Of a stretch of DNA of 64,000 bases, positions 43,306 to 52,902 are shown piece after piece. The notes under the pieces are model-generated. The model had not been told where the DNA came from. It saw nothing but the letters and a program-made list of their open reading frames with translations, and made no database searches. Every line of letters starts with the position of its first letter. Within the stretch, counting starts at the first letter, position 1. The translations under genes were made by a program, and so were the position numbers. Source of the DNA: Pseudoalteromonas haloplanktis ATCC 14393 (GTDB lineage: Bacteria; Pseudomonadota; Gammaproteobacteria; Enterobacterales; Alteromonadaceae); the NCBI RefSeq assembly GCF_000238355.1, contig NZ_AHCA01000001.1:1-64000 (forward strand), given 5' to 3'.

Positions 43306-45564
43306 CTAATTCTTAATTACTTTATTGTTTTTTAACGTGGCCGTGTGCGGCCCTGCAACTCTAAGCTCAGTAACACTTGGCTCTTCTGTGCTATCGAAGG
43401 TATTATTAACGATCAGAGTGTTTGGCTCACCCACCGTATGCTCAATCACAATAGGTGCTGATTTAACAAACGTATTGCTATCTATGTTAGTAACTTGCAC
43501 ACCATGTAGATAAACACTAGCATTACTTTTATTACGTTTTCCAAGCCCTACATTAGCCAAGGTATTATTTGTCATCGTAAGATGCGGACCAAACGTACTC
43601 TCGTCTGTACCACCGCGATAAAGTTTGATTAAGCTGCCACTTACATTACTGAAGCTATTATCTGTAAACGTAACGTAATCAGCATTGTAGATCCCTAGAT
43701 CTTCAATCTCGCTATCAAGTCGTAAAATGTCGCCAGAGACTTTATTAAACTTATTATTGATGAGCGTTATTTCATCCGCGAGTGCACCTTTACCCGTGGT
43801 AAAAAAATCAAAGGTGTGATTAATGTCTAAATCAACGAGCTGACTATTCATCATTACTAAACGATAGTTATTAACCATTCCCCACTTCTTCGTTCTAACA
43901 ACGCTGTTGCCAGCAGAATCAGGGCTGCTTTCTCCAGAGATTGATAACCCATCAAGCTTTAAGCTTCCGCCATCATGAATTTCAAATAGTGAGGAGCGTT
44001 GAAAAGTAAGTGTTACCTTAGCGTGTTGGCCTGCTTTGATAGTGAGGACTTTATCGATAATGACCAGTTTAGACACATCGTACTGGCCAGCGGCAAGTTC
44101 TAACACATCCCCTGACGCTGCATTTTCAATAGCGCTTAATAAAGCCTGTGCAGACCCCTTAACCGTATGAGTTTTGCCAGAATCAAAAGCAATAATCGCA
44201 GGAACTTTTGGATACCAAGTAACACCTGTTTCAGCCTTGCTAATAACCGTTAGATCAGTTTTTGCGCCCGCTTTTACTTTATTTGAGGTCGGTAACAGTA
44301 ATCCTGCATCGTTACGCTTTAATGCTACTGCTTGTTGCTTAACGCCATAATTAACATTGCTCAACACCTTAGTATTGGCAACATTACCAGAGAATTTGAT
44401 CCCACTTACATCGTCAAAAACAGTAAAAGGCTGCTGGTTGTTTTCATTAATAATTAAGTTGTTTTTCATTACGCTGTTAATTGGCACAGCGCTGCGCTCA
44501 GCATCGCTACCTGCCGCTAACTGAATATGACGCACGTTAACAAAGGTATTATTTTCTATTTGTGCGTTTTCTACTTGATGGTAACGGTTAATTGACGAGT
44601 TAGGCACACCATTCATCACAGTAAAACCACTGCCAAAACGAAAGCCTGTTAACCCTTCAAGGTAGTTATTGCGAATAATTTGATCTTTATTGATAACACG
44701 AATACCACCGGTATGTTCCACACCGTTACCAAAAAATACGTTTTCTTCAATTAAATTACCGTTGCCATGGCGCATGGTAAGTGTGCCACGCGCTTCAAAA
44801 AACACATTATTTCGAATGATGTTTTTACCAGATTTAATTGAAATAATTTCGACTTCACCATTGGTTTGCTCAAAATAATTATTTTCAACCAAAGTATGAG
44901 AGTCCGTTAATGAGTAATGACTTGTACCAATACGTAATGTTTCACCGCCATTAGAGCCAAAAGTTGGTCTGTAACCAAAGTAGTTGTGATCGATCTGATG
45001 ATAATTCTGCTGACTCTGCTCACTATTTAAGCGCACGGCTACCGTAACACCTTTGTTACGCTTGCCCACTAAATGGTTATGATCAAAACGGTTATGTTGG
45101 CCATATAAAGCAACCCAGTAATCAGATTCACGCTTGTCAGGATTGTTGTAATTATCAATAACTATTTCAGAAACACGTGAGTGATAAGCAAGTTCACTCT
45201 TATTACGACGAAACTCAATCACTGCTGAAGTTGGCGTATAGCCGTTTTTAAATACCAAACCGCTCGCATGAAGATAGTGTCCAGCAAGACGTAAATTAGA
45301 CTGCCCAGATAAAATAACTTTACCTTTCGTTTCTGCAATTAATTGTATAGGAGATTTTTCTGTACCTTGGCCTTGCAATAAAATTTCAAAATCGGTCCAA
45401 GTACCATTTTTCAGAATAACTTTATCACCAGCTTTTAAATTACTGGCAATGTCAATGTAAGCTTGTTTACTGTCAACAAAGTAGTCTTTGGCTATTGTCG
45501 CTGTTGAAATACAACCTAGGATGATTAGACTAAGCTTTATTATAGTTAAATTTATCAATCGCAT
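43306..45564 (-). CDS. PL6 alginate lyase
   Basis: This 752-residue enzyme of the chondroitinase-B/PL6 family has a signal peptide (TATIAKDYF). The first right-handed beta-helix carries the hallmark FGYRPTFGSNGGETLRIGTS (calcium-binding NGGE), then SIKSGKN (catalytic Lys) and MRHGNGN (catalytic Arg). A second beta-helix domain follows from about residue 465, as in two-domain enzymes of the AlyGC type. Such enzymes cut poly-guluronate or mixed blocks and may be exolytic. It lies 120 bp behind the DEH reductase gene and a few bases before PL17. Confidence 0.93.
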   Translation of the reverse strand: MRLINLTIIKLSLIILGCISTATIAKDYFVDSKQAYIDIASNLKAGDKVILKNGTWTDFEILLQGQGTEKSPIQLIAETKGKVILSGQSNLRLAGHYLHASGLVFKNGYTPTSAVIEFRRNKSELAYHSRVSEIVIDNYNNPDKRESDYWVALYGQHNRFDHNHLVGKRNKGVTVAVRLNSEQSQQNYHQIDHNYFGYRPTFGSNGGETLRIGTSHYSLTDSHTLVENNYFEQTNGEVEIISIKSGKNIIRNNVFFEARGTLTMRHGNGNLIEENVFFGNGVEHTGGIRVINKDQIIRNNYLEGLTGFRFGSGFTVMNGVPNSSINRYHQVENAQIENNTFVNVRHIQLAAGSDAERSAVPINSVMKNNLIINENNQQPFTVFDDVSGIKFSGNVANTKVLSNVNYGVKQQAVALKRNDAGLLLPTSNKVKAGAKTDLTVISKAETGVTWYPKVPAIIAFDSGKTHTVKGSAQALLSAIENAASGDVLELAAGQYDVSKLVIIDKVLTIKAGQHAKVTLTFQRSSLFEIHDGGSLKLDGLSISGESSPDSAGNSVVRTKKWGMVNNYRLVMMNSQLVDLDINHTFDFFTTGKGALADEITLINNKFNKVSGDILRLDSEIEDLGIYNADYVTFTDNSFSNVSGSLIKLYRGGTDESTFGPHLTMTNNTLANVGLGKRNKSNASVYLHGVQVTNIDSNTFVKSAPIVIEHTVGEPNTLIVNNTFDSTEEPSVTELRVAGPHTATLKNNKVIKN

Positions 45565-45640
45565 AGTTAACTCTTTTTACTGGATCAAACAGATACCCAC
45601 AGTGAGAGATTCTGCTATACCAACTTTTATAATGTGTGTG

Positions 45641-45673
45641 TTTAGACGCTAAACAGCGTGTCTAGCGTCTAAA
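45641..45673 (-). other. Hairpin between DEH reductase and PL6 genes
   Basis: TTTAGACGCTA pairs perfectly with TAGCGTCTAAA (11 bp, 11-base loop), 12 bp after the reductase stop codon. There is no clear T-run on the transcribed strand, so full termination is unlikely. Confidence 0.5.
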
Positions 45674-45684
45674 ATTTACAAGAA

Positions 45685-46563
45685 TTACTTGTTTAGTTTT
45701 TTAAAGTAATCAAATATTTCTGGAACATTACCTTGACCCATACCCGCATCAAATGCAGCTTGTAGGTTAGCTGATGAACCTTCAGCAATTTTCGACTCTG
45801 TACCAAGGTCAGCAACCATTTGTAGGAAATAACCAAGATCTTTATTTGCATTAGCAATTGAAAAACCTAAATCACTGACATTATCTACAGCGTAGTTTTT
45901 ACAGAAATGCATAAACGGTGAGTTAGAAGGACCAGTAGACATGATGTCGAATAACTGCTGACGATCAACGCCGGCACGATCTGCCACAGCAAAGGCTTGC
46001 GACATAGCGCACACAGTTGTCATACCCATAAAGTTGTTGATTAGTTTCGTTGTGTGACCAGCACCCAGCTCACCTAAATGAAACACATTTTCGCCTTGAT
46101 CGTCTAACACAGGCTTCACTTTATTAAAGGTTTCTAGATCACCCGCAGCCATAATATTTAGCAAGCCATCTTTAGCATGCGCTGGAGTACGACCCAATGG
46201 CGCATCGATCATACCAACACCTTTTGCCGCTAGATCTGCACCAATTTTCTTGGTAGAAGCAGGAATTGATGTACCAAAATCAATGAGTACAGAGCCTGCT
46301 TTAAAACCAGCAAGCAAACCATCGTCTGCATAAACAACTTTCTCAACAATTGCTGACGTTGTTAAACAAAGCATAACAATGTCTGTAGATGCAGCGAGTT
46401 CTTTAGCAGTTGTGACTGTTTTAGCACCACGCTCAACACATTTAGCAACAGCATCTTTATTAAGATCCATTACAACCAGCTCATAGCCTCTATTTTGTAA
46501 ATTTTCGACCATATTGCCGCCCATAAGGCCTAGCCCGATGAAACCGATAGTTGGTTTAGACAT
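45685..46563 (-). CDS. Beta-hydroxyacid dehydrogenase family DEH reductase candidate
   Basis: This 292-residue enzyme has an N-terminal Rossmann motif GFIGLGLMGGNM and the family signatures DAPLGRTPAHA and GAGHTTKLINN (catalytic Lys and Asn). The family includes 3-hydroxyisobutyrate dehydrogenase and tartronate semialdehyde reductase (GarR). As the first gene of the alginate operon, and the only oxidoreductase in it, it most likely reduces DEH to KDG, the step needed between KdgF and KdgK. Cofactor preference is not certain from sequence. GGAG lies upstream of the ATG, and GntR-type boxes fill the promoter region. Confidence 0.85.
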   Translation of the reverse strand: MSKPTIGFIGLGLMGGNMVENLQNRGYELVVMDLNKDAVAKCVERGAKTVTTAKELAASTDIVMLCLTTSAIVEKVVYADDGLLAGFKAGSVLIDFGTSIPASTKKIGADLAAKGVGMIDAPLGRTPAHAKDGLLNIMAAGDLETFNKVKPVLDDQGENVFHLGELGAGHTTKLINNFMGMTTVCAMSQAFAVADRAGVDRQQLFDIMSTGPSNSPFMHFCKNYAVDNVSDLGFSIANANKDLGYFLQMVADLGTESKIAEGSSANLQAAFDAGMGQGNVPEIFDYFKKLNK

Positions 46564-47226
46564 GAATAACTCCTAAATTATTGAGCGCTTATTCCCGCGC
46601 TATTAATCAGCTTAGTGACAGTGACACAGCTTCGCTTTATTAAACCTCTAATAAGTTGCCCCTCAATACGGCGCAACTCTGAATTTTTACTGTTAGGTAA
46701 AACACTCTTTCAAACAGACTTTACCAATCAGCTTGTAAAAACAGTATTATTTAGCGAACCAATTGTCAACCAATTTGTAAAAAAACAATTATTACCGGGT
46801 AAAAACAAAGTAACCAATTTAATATAGCTTCATGCTTAAAAGAGGGGGAATGGAAGCTAAAGGCAACATAAACAGCCCATAACATACTGATTAAAATAAA
46901 AAACAAAATAAAAACTTGTGATAAAGCCAATTAGCAAACACGGAAAAACAATTGGTAACAACAAAAATAAAAACAGGTAATAACACTTACACTTATTACC
47001 AATTTAGAGTTACGCTATGAACCATAACGTGATCTGAAATGCAGAAAGCGAGGATTTTACGTGGAAAAGTTAAGGTGTGAATGAACTAGTCAGCACCATT
47101 GCTGCTGGTGTGAGCCACTAATAACCAAGAGTCAGTTGTTCTTTCAGGTTAATTTCATCCCAAAAGAACAACAAACGCTGAATATAAGCGGCTATTTAGA
47201 CAACTAATGCTTACGTAAGATGGTGT
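46564..47226. promoter_or_regulatory. Promoter region of the alginate operon with GntR-type boxes
   Basis: This gene-free stretch lies before the operon. ACCAATT-type half-sites occur at 46758, 46769 and about 46811, a TTGGTAAC at 46952, and TTATTACCAATTT at 46993-47005. Two clusters about 200 bp apart could support looping. A start-site hexamer cannot be fixed with confidence. The short open frame at 46615-46827 has no ribosome-binding site and I leave it out. The right third (after 47010) shows nothing clear. Confidence 0.6.
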
Positions 47227-48609
47227 TCAAACCACAGTTTGTTTGAAAGGTTCACGTGTGTTTTGATTTTCATCAAGATTACGCATCAATATTGCGTGCT
47301 CTAGATGGATAGTGTCAGGTAATGGGATTTTTACAATATGGCCAGAGCCTTTGGCATCTGTAATTGCTTCGCCTTTTTTGTTTTCCATCAATTCAAGTAC
47401 AAAGCTAATATTACCTTGTGGCGTCATCAGCTCTAGTGAGTGGCCTACGCAAAATTTATTTTTTACCTCGATTTCTACTAAGCCATTTGCATTTCGCTCT
47501 ATAACTTCGCCAACAAACTGTTGTTTGTCTGATACTGAATGGCCGTATTCATAGTTTTGATACTCTTGATGGGCGTGGCGTTTTAAAAATCCTTCGGTAT
47601 ACCCACGGTGCGCTAAGTTTTCTAATGTTTTAAATAAGTTTGCATCAAATGGGCGACCCGCTACGGCGTCGTCAATTGCTTTGCGGTAAACCTGTGCAGT
47701 ACGCGCTACGTAGTAAAAAGATTTAGTACGGCCTTCTATTTTTAAGCTGTGGACGCCCATTTTTGTTAATTGCTCTACGTATTGCACAGCGCGTAAGTCT
47801 TTTGAATTCATGATGTAAGTGCCATGCTCGTCTTCAAACGCAGGCATGTATTCACCGGGGCGACCTTGCTCTTCAAGCATCACAATATCGTCGCTCGGTG
47901 CGCCTTCGCCAAGAGTTGGGATCACTTTTTTAGGATCAAACTTATGCACCATTTCGCCTGTTTCACTCTCAACGCCTGTTTTTACATCATAGTTCCAGCG
48001 GCACGCGTTGGTGCAGGTGCCTTGATTTGGATCGCGTTTATTAATATAACCGGAGAGTAAACAGCGCCCAGAATACGCCATACATAATGCGCCATGGACA
48101 AACACTTCAAGCTCAGTGTTGGGACACAGTTGACGAATTTGTGCAATTTCTTCCAGTGATAATTCACGAGACAAAATCACCCGCTCAATTCCCTGTTTAG
48201 CCCAAAAATTCACAGTTGCATAGTTTACAGCATTTGCTTGTACTGAAAGATGAATAGGCATATTAGGCCATTTTTCGCGCACTAACATAATCAAACCAGG
48301 GTCTGACATGATCAACGCGTCCGGTTTCATGGCTATAACAGGTTCAATATCACGTAAATACGAGTTAACTTTGGCGTTATGCGGCGCAATATTTGATACC
48401 ACATAAAACTTTTTACCCTGTGCATGCGCTTCGTTAATACCTATTTTAAGTGTATCAAGGTCAAACTCATTGTTTCTCACTCGCAAACTATAGCGAGGCT
48501 GTCCCGCATAGACAGCGTCTGCACCATAGGCAAATGCGTAACGCATGTTTTTTAAACTGCCCGCAGGTGAAAGTAATTCGGGCGTAAAAGGGGAGATCAT
48601 TGACGACAT
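47227..48609 (-). CDS. trhP: tRNA hydroxylation protein P (peptidase U32 family, YegQ)
   Basis: This U32-family protein is very close to E. coli YegQ/TrhP, which takes part in forming 5-hydroxyuridine at tRNA position 34. LLSPAGSLKNMRYAFAYGAD and DAVYAGQPRYSLRVRNNEF open it, with conserved cysteines in CMAYSGRCLLSGY and NQGTCTNACRW and HSLKIEGRTKSFYY near residue 290. The open frame reaches 48624, but GGAG 5 bases before the ATG at 48609 favours that start (460 residues). A perfect palindrome lies 50 bp upstream. Core gene, not part of the alginate regulon. Confidence 0.93.
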   Translation of the reverse strand: MSSMISPFTPELLSPAGSLKNMRYAFAYGADAVYAGQPRYSLRVRNNEFDLDTLKIGINEAHAQGKKFYVVSNIAPHNAKVNSYLRDIEPVIAMKPDALIMSDPGLIMLVREKWPNMPIHLSVQANAVNYATVNFWAKQGIERVILSRELSLEEIAQIRQLCPNTELEVFVHGALCMAYSGRCLLSGYINKRDPNQGTCTNACRWNYDVKTGVESETGEMVHKFDPKKVIPTLGEGAPSDDIVMLEEQGRPGEYMPAFEDEHGTYIMNSKDLRAVQYVEQLTKMGVHSLKIEGRTKSFYYVARTAQVYRKAIDDAVAGRPFDANLFKTLENLAHRGYTEGFLKRHAHQEYQNYEYGHSVSDKQQFVGEVIERNANGLVEIEVKNKFCVGHSLELMTPQGNISFVLELMENKKGEAITDAKGSGHIVKIPLPDTIHLEHAILMRNLDENQNTREPFKQTVV

Positions 48610-48657
48610 GCGCGCTCCATACATCGAACTGGGATCAGGCCAGTTGCATGAAATAAG

Positions 48658-48673
48658 TAACCTGATCAGGTTA
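48658..48673. promoter_or_regulatory. 16-bp perfect palindrome upstream of trhP
   Basis: TAACCTGATCAGGTTA sits about 50 bp before the trhP start, where a repressor could act. I cannot assign a regulator. It could also be a chance palindrome around GATC. Confidence 0.35.
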
Positions 48674-48736
48674 AGTAATAAAGCGCGGCAGTATAGGGTT
48701 AGTTAAATAACGATGTTTTGATCGAAATCATAAAAC

Positions 48737-50053
48737 TCACTTTAATTGATTGGCAAATTGACTCACTGCATCAACCACTTGTTGTGCGCCTTTTTTAATA
48801 CTCGTCATCACAGCTCCAGACTCTGTCGACAACTCGAGTCCTTCTCGCGCTTTGTTCTTACCTTGTTCAATTGCTTTTACAGTGGATTGGGTGAGTGTAC
48901 GGTTTTGTTGCACCACCTCTACAATTTCTTCGGTGGCTTTACTGGTTCTTGATGCTAATTGACGAACTTCATCAGCTACTACAGCAAAACCGCGGCCTTG
49001 TTCACCTGCACGTGCAGCTTCTATCGCAGCATTGAGGGCCAGCAAATTAGTTTGATCGGCAATGCTACTAATACTTTGTACTATGCTGGCAATTAATTGC
49101 GACTGTTTATCCAGTGCTGCTATTTCATCTCCCGCTTGCGACATCTGCACCGCTAATTCATTCATCACTTGCACTGTTTGTTGGATCACCGCTGCCCCTT
49201 GGTCTGCAAGATGATCCGTTTCAGTAGAGGTACTGTATGCAATATCAGCCGCTTTTGAAATTGCTAGCTCACGTTCAACCTGCTCAGTGATCACCGTCGC
49301 AAATTTCACCACTTTATAGAGTTCGTTTTGCTCATTAAAAATCGGGTTATAAGATGCTTCAAGCCATATAGTCTGCCCATGGCGGTTTAAACGCTTAAAC
49401 CTGTCAGCAACATACTTTCCTTTTTTAAGCTGCTGCCAAAAAGCTTCATACTCCTGCGAATTTGCCTCCTCAGGCTCACAAAATATTCGGTGATGCTGAC
49501 CGACAATCTCTTTGAGCGAATAACCCATTCCCGCTAAAAAATTTTCGTTTGCAGTCAATACAATGCCATTGGTATCAAACTCAATAACTGCCATGGCTCG
49601 GTGTAACGCCTTGATTAAATCTTGATGCTCGCGAGAGGTTTCAATAGTGCGGGTTAATGCGCTAGAGTGCAGTGTAAATTCAACCAGATTGCCTTGTTCA
49701 TCGACTATTGGTTGAAGAATACTCCTTAGCCATGCTTGTTCACCATTGGCATGTAGAAATTGCAATGCTCCAACCCAATGTTCATGTTGTTCCAGCGCAT
49801 TTTTCAAACCAATAAAGTGCGCTGTCTGTTTCGCATTATCCGGCACAAAACTCAGCAAACTTTTACCAATAAGTTGCGATTGGGCATACCCTAGCTCATG
49901 TTTAAAATTATCATTTTGCGTAATTATTCGACCCGTCTTATCTATCGTTAACACGAGCATCTCTTCATCTAAACTTTTTTTAACCTGAGTAAGCCTAAAA
50001 AGCTTACTTTTTAATTCAGTTATTTGAGGGCTTAAAGATTTATTAAAAAACAT
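48737..50053 (-). CDS. PAS-containing cytoplasmic methyl-accepting chemotaxis protein
   Basis: This protein of about 438 residues carries two PAS domains (roughly 35-145 and 150-265; the motif [10 protein letters not shown] and the matching [10 protein letters not shown] open each) and a C-terminal signalling domain with the highly conserved hairpin tip [29 protein letters not shown]. No membrane segment is visible, so it acts in the cytoplasm, like BdlA or Aer-type sensors of redox or oxygen. It has no HAMP domain. AGGA at proper distance favours the ATG at 50053 over the GTG at 50059. No chemotaxis genes surround it. Confidence 0.9.
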   Translation of the reverse strand: MFFNKSLSPQITELKSKLFRLTQVKKSLDEEMLVLTIDKTGRIITQNDNFKHELGYAQSQLIGKSLLSFVPDNAKQTAHFIGLKNALEQHEHWVGALQFLHANGEQAWLRSILQPIVDEQGNLVEFTLHSSALTRTIETSREHQDLIKALHRAMAVIEFDTNGIVLTANENFLAGMGYSLKEIVGQHHRIFCEPEEANSQEYEAFWQQLKKGKYVADRFKRLNRHGQTIWLEASYNPIFNEQNELYKVVKFATVITEQVERELAISKAADIAYSTSTETDHLADQGAAVIQQTVQVMNELAVQMSQAGDEIAALDKQSQLIASIVQSISSIADQTNLLALNAAIEAARAGEQGRGFAVVADEVRQLASRTSKATEEIVEVVQQNRTLTQSTVKAIEQGKNKAREGLELSTESGAVMTSIKKGAQQVVDAVSQFANQLK

Positions 50054-50219
50054 ACTCACTTCCTGATAAAAACATTGATCACTTGAGCCAAAAAAGCCAC
50101 GCGGAAACTTATTAGCATACGTTAGTGTAGACGAAGTTGTTCAGTTTGATACACATTTTAGGTGATCAATGATTAAACCAAAAAATAATGACGGCTTATT
50201 TTGTCCTATCCCAACACCT

Positions 50220-50831
50220 TTAGTTTTCAGCGATTAATAGTTCCGTCGTTTCAAGCAAAATTTGCTGCTCATCAATGCCTATCTCTATATAAAATATATG
50301 GCTACTTTCAAATTCCGGTGCCTGATTGAGTTTTAAAGTAAAGTATCGAGGTGCATCAAACGGCAATGAATCTTGTAACTGAGCAAGCGTAGGGGCATCA
50401 CCATCTTGATAATAGCTTTGGAGGTCTCCGGTATCAATACTTGCCACTGTGAATACCTGATTTAAGCTCGTTCCAGCAGTGAGTGCTGAATTAAAATCGG
50501 CGGTTGAGTATATATTGAATTGCGTCAAAGAATTGTTTGTGCCGATTATCACAGGCGCTGTGACACAATCAGTTCGATATTTTTGCTGCGGATCGTATTC
50601 GTTGCCTTTAGCGTAAACAGGCACACCATTTGTTTCAAAATCAAAGGTAAGCTCGTTAAATACAATTAAACTGTTTGCTTGATAGGCACCATCATTAATT
50701 GACAGATCAACAGTATTTACATCTATAGCAATCGGTGTCGGTGGACACGGCAGTTCTGAGTCTTTCTCAGAGCCAGAACCGCATGCCGATAATAGACCGA
50801 CTAATAAACCAATAGTTATACTTTTGTTCAT
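50220..50831 (-). CDS. Small lipoprotein of unknown function
   Basis: This 203-residue protein has a signal peptide and lipobox LLSAC near residue 17, followed by Gly/Ser and acidic residues as in exported lipoproteins. The rest looks beta-rich with a Tyr/Phe-ladder and one conserved-looking Cys (TDCVTAP). I do not recognise a family. It is a stand-alone gene between a chemotaxis protein and ndk, facing away from ndk. Confidence 0.7.
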   Translation of the reverse strand: MNKSITIGLLVGLLSACGSGSEKDSELPCPPTPIAIDVNTVDLSINDGAYQANSLIVFNELTFDFETNGVPVYAKGNEYDPQQKYRTDCVTAPVIIGTNNSLTQFNIYSTADFNSALTAGTSLNQVFTVASIDTGDLQSYYQDGDAPTLAQLQDSLPFDAPRYFTLKLNQAPEFESSHIFYIEIGIDEQQILLETTELLIAEN

Positions 50832-51052
50832 TTATATTTCCTTATAATTTTTATTTCATTAAAGTTGCATTAAATAAACCACACAATTTATTCTCGCCAA
50901 GTAAGAAGCTACCTTATAAATACTATATTTAGCAATTCATAAAATTGCCATCAAAGTGCTTTCTAATAAAATTAGGCTTTTTTGTTTAAAACACGTATAA
51001 TTCGCGCCCGTTAATATTCAACCTTTTATTTAAAAATTATTGGAGCATAAAG

Positions 51053-51484
51053 ATGGCTTTAGAGCGTACTTTTTCAATCGTAAAACCTGATGCAGTTGCT
51101 AAAAACCACATTGGCGCTATCTACAACCGTTTCGAAACTGCGGGTCTTAAAATCGTTGCAGCTAAAATGGTTCACCTTTCACAAGAGAAAGCTGAAGGTT
51201 TCTACGCTGAGCACAGCGAGCGTCCTTTCTTTGGTGCTTTAGTTTCTTTCATGACGTCTGGCCCAGTAATGGTTACCGTTCTTGAAGGCGAAAACGCTGT
51301 TCTTAAGAACCGTGAAATCATGGGCGCTACTAACCCAGCTGAAGCACTAGCAGGTACTTTACGTGCAGACTACGCTGATAGCATCGACGAAAACGCTGTT
51401 CACGGTTCTGACGCTGTTGAATCTGCTGCTCGCGAAATCGCGTATTTCTTCGCTGACGAAGAGCTTTGCCCACGTACTCGTTAA
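51053..51484 (+). CDS. ndk: Nucleoside diphosphate kinase
   Basis: This 143-residue kinase balances NTP pools. It has [12 protein letters not shown] at the start, the active-site region [17 protein letters not shown] with the phospho-His near residue 117, and the RPFFGALV and GATNPAEA segments. The length is standard. GGAG is close to the ATG, and TATAAT at 50996-51001 is a plausible -10 element. A strong terminator follows. Confidence 0.97.
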   Translation: MALERTFSIVKPDAVAKNHIGAIYNRFETAGLKIVAAKMVHLSQEKAEGFYAEHSERPFFGALVSFMTSGPVMVTVLEGENAVLKNREIMGATNPAEALAGTLRADYADSIDENAVHGSDAVESAAREIAYFFADEELCPRTR

Positions 51485-51521
51485 TTCGAGTTTCACAGCT
51501 AACCCTGTGATGCAAAGTAAG

Positions 51522-51546
51522 AAAAGGGCTTTCGGGCCCTTTTTTA
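51522..51546 (+). terminator. Intrinsic terminator after ndk
   Basis: AAAAGGGC pairs with GCCCTTTT and ends in a T-run (TTTTTT from 51540). Confidence 0.88.
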
Positions 51547-51658
51547 GTCATTAGCTAAGTAATTAAACAACTGTTTAGCTAATGACTATTTTGGTTGAAT
51601 TGTGTACAATTCGCCTCCGTAAATTTTTATCACCACCGTCACTGATTAAGGTTGTTTC

Positions 51659-52792
51659 ATGACCACTGAGCAAAAAAAGATTAATTTATTAGATTTAAAC
51701 CGAGATGCAATGCGCGAGTTGTTTGTATCGTTCGGTGAAAAGCCATTTCGTGGCGATCAGGTGATGAAATGGATTTATCATTTTGGCGTTGATAACTTTG
51801 ACGAAATGAGCAATGTTAACAAAAAGCTGAAAGAAAAACTCAAAGCTGAGTGTGAGATTGTTGCACCTGAGATCACCGTACGCCAACAAGCCAGTGACGG
51901 CACAATTAAATACGCATTGATCCTTGAAGGCGGACAAGAAGTAGAAGCTGTTTGGATCCCTGAAAAAGAACGGGCTACCTTATGTGTTTCTTCACAAGTT
52001 GGCTGCGCACTTGAATGTACGTTTTGTTCAACCGCACAACAAGGCTTTAACCGTAACTTAAAAGTATCTGAAATTATTGGTCAAGTGTGGCGTGTAGCAA
52101 AAGACATTGGCCTTGATGGCAACAGTGAAAAACGCCCAGTAACCAATGTGGTAATGATGGGCATGGGCGAGCCTTTGCTGAACCTTAAAAATGTTGTGCC
52201 GGCAATGGAATTAATGATGGATGATTGGGGTTTTGGCTTATCAAAACGCCGCGTTACCTTAAGTACGTCAGGTGTAGTGCCTGCACTTGATTTATTAAAA
52301 GAAAAAATCGATGTGGCATTGGCTATCTCTCTACATGCACCAAATAATGAACTGCGTGATGTACTAGTGCCAATTAATAAGAAATACCCAATTGAAGAAT
52401 TTTTGGCAGCGTGCCGTCGTTATATTGATGGTTCAAAAGCAAATAAAGACGTGACCATTGAATACGTGATGCTTAACGGCATTAACGACAGTACAGATCA
52501 GGCCCATGAACTTGTTAAAACGTTAAAAGGCACCCCATCAAAAGTGAACCTTATTCCATTTAACCCGTTCCCTGGTAATGAATACACACGTTCGAGCAAC
52601 AGTCGTATTGACCGTTTTTCTAAGGTATTACAAGCCGCCGGGATTACCTGTATTGTACGCCGTACGCGTGGAGATGATATCGATGCCGCTTGTGGCCAGC
52701 TAGTCGGTGACGTTGTTGACCGTACTAAGCGTTTAGCGAAAAAGAAAATGCGTGATGAGAATGCGATTGCTGTAAATATTCATCAAGCCTAA
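51659..52792 (+). CDS. rlmN: 23S rRNA/tRNA m2A methyltransferase (radical SAM)
   Basis: This 377-residue radical-SAM methyltransferase puts a C2 methyl group on A2503 of 23S rRNA and A37 of some tRNAs. The cluster-binding motif CALECTFC near residue 118 (CxxxCxxC) and the second essential cysteine region [17 protein letters not shown] near 345 are present, with EPLLNLKNV and LSTSGVVP in between. Length and order (ndk upstream, pilW downstream) match related genomes. Confidence 0.97.
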   Translation: MTTEQKKINLLDLNRDAMRELFVSFGEKPFRGDQVMKWIYHFGVDNFDEMSNVNKKLKEKLKAECEIVAPEITVRQQASDGTIKYALILEGGQEVEAVWIPEKERATLCVSSQVGCALECTFCSTAQQGFNRNLKVSEIIGQVWRVAKDIGLDGNSEKRPVTNVVMMGMGEPLLNLKNVVPAMELMMDDWGFGLSKRRVTLSTSGVVPALDLLKEKIDVALAISLHAPNNELRDVLVPINKKYPIEEFLAACRRYIDGSKANKDVTIEYVMLNGINDSTDQAHELVKTLKGTPSKVNLIPFNPFPGNEYTRSSNSRIDRFSKVLQAAGITCIVRRTRGDDIDAACGQLVGDVVDRTKRLAKKKMRDENAIAVNIHQA

Positions 52793-52808
52793 CTCTTTAA
52801 CCCGCCAT

Positions 52809-52863
52809 AAGCCCTTAGTGTATGTTTATTTTTAAATAAATGATGCAACATAAGGGCTTTTCG
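52809..52863 (+). terminator. Terminator after rlmN
   Basis: AAGCCCTTA (52809-52817) pairs with TAAGGGCTT (52851-52859) across an AT-rich loop, followed by TTTC. Confidence 0.55.
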
Positions 52864-52902
52864 GTAATATAGCGCCATGGACAATAATAAAGAGACGAAG
52901 TA

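Noticed and set aside
46615..46827. 70-residue open frame in the alginate operon promoter
   Set aside because: No ribosome-binding site, rich in regulator half-sites, and no recognisable protein features.
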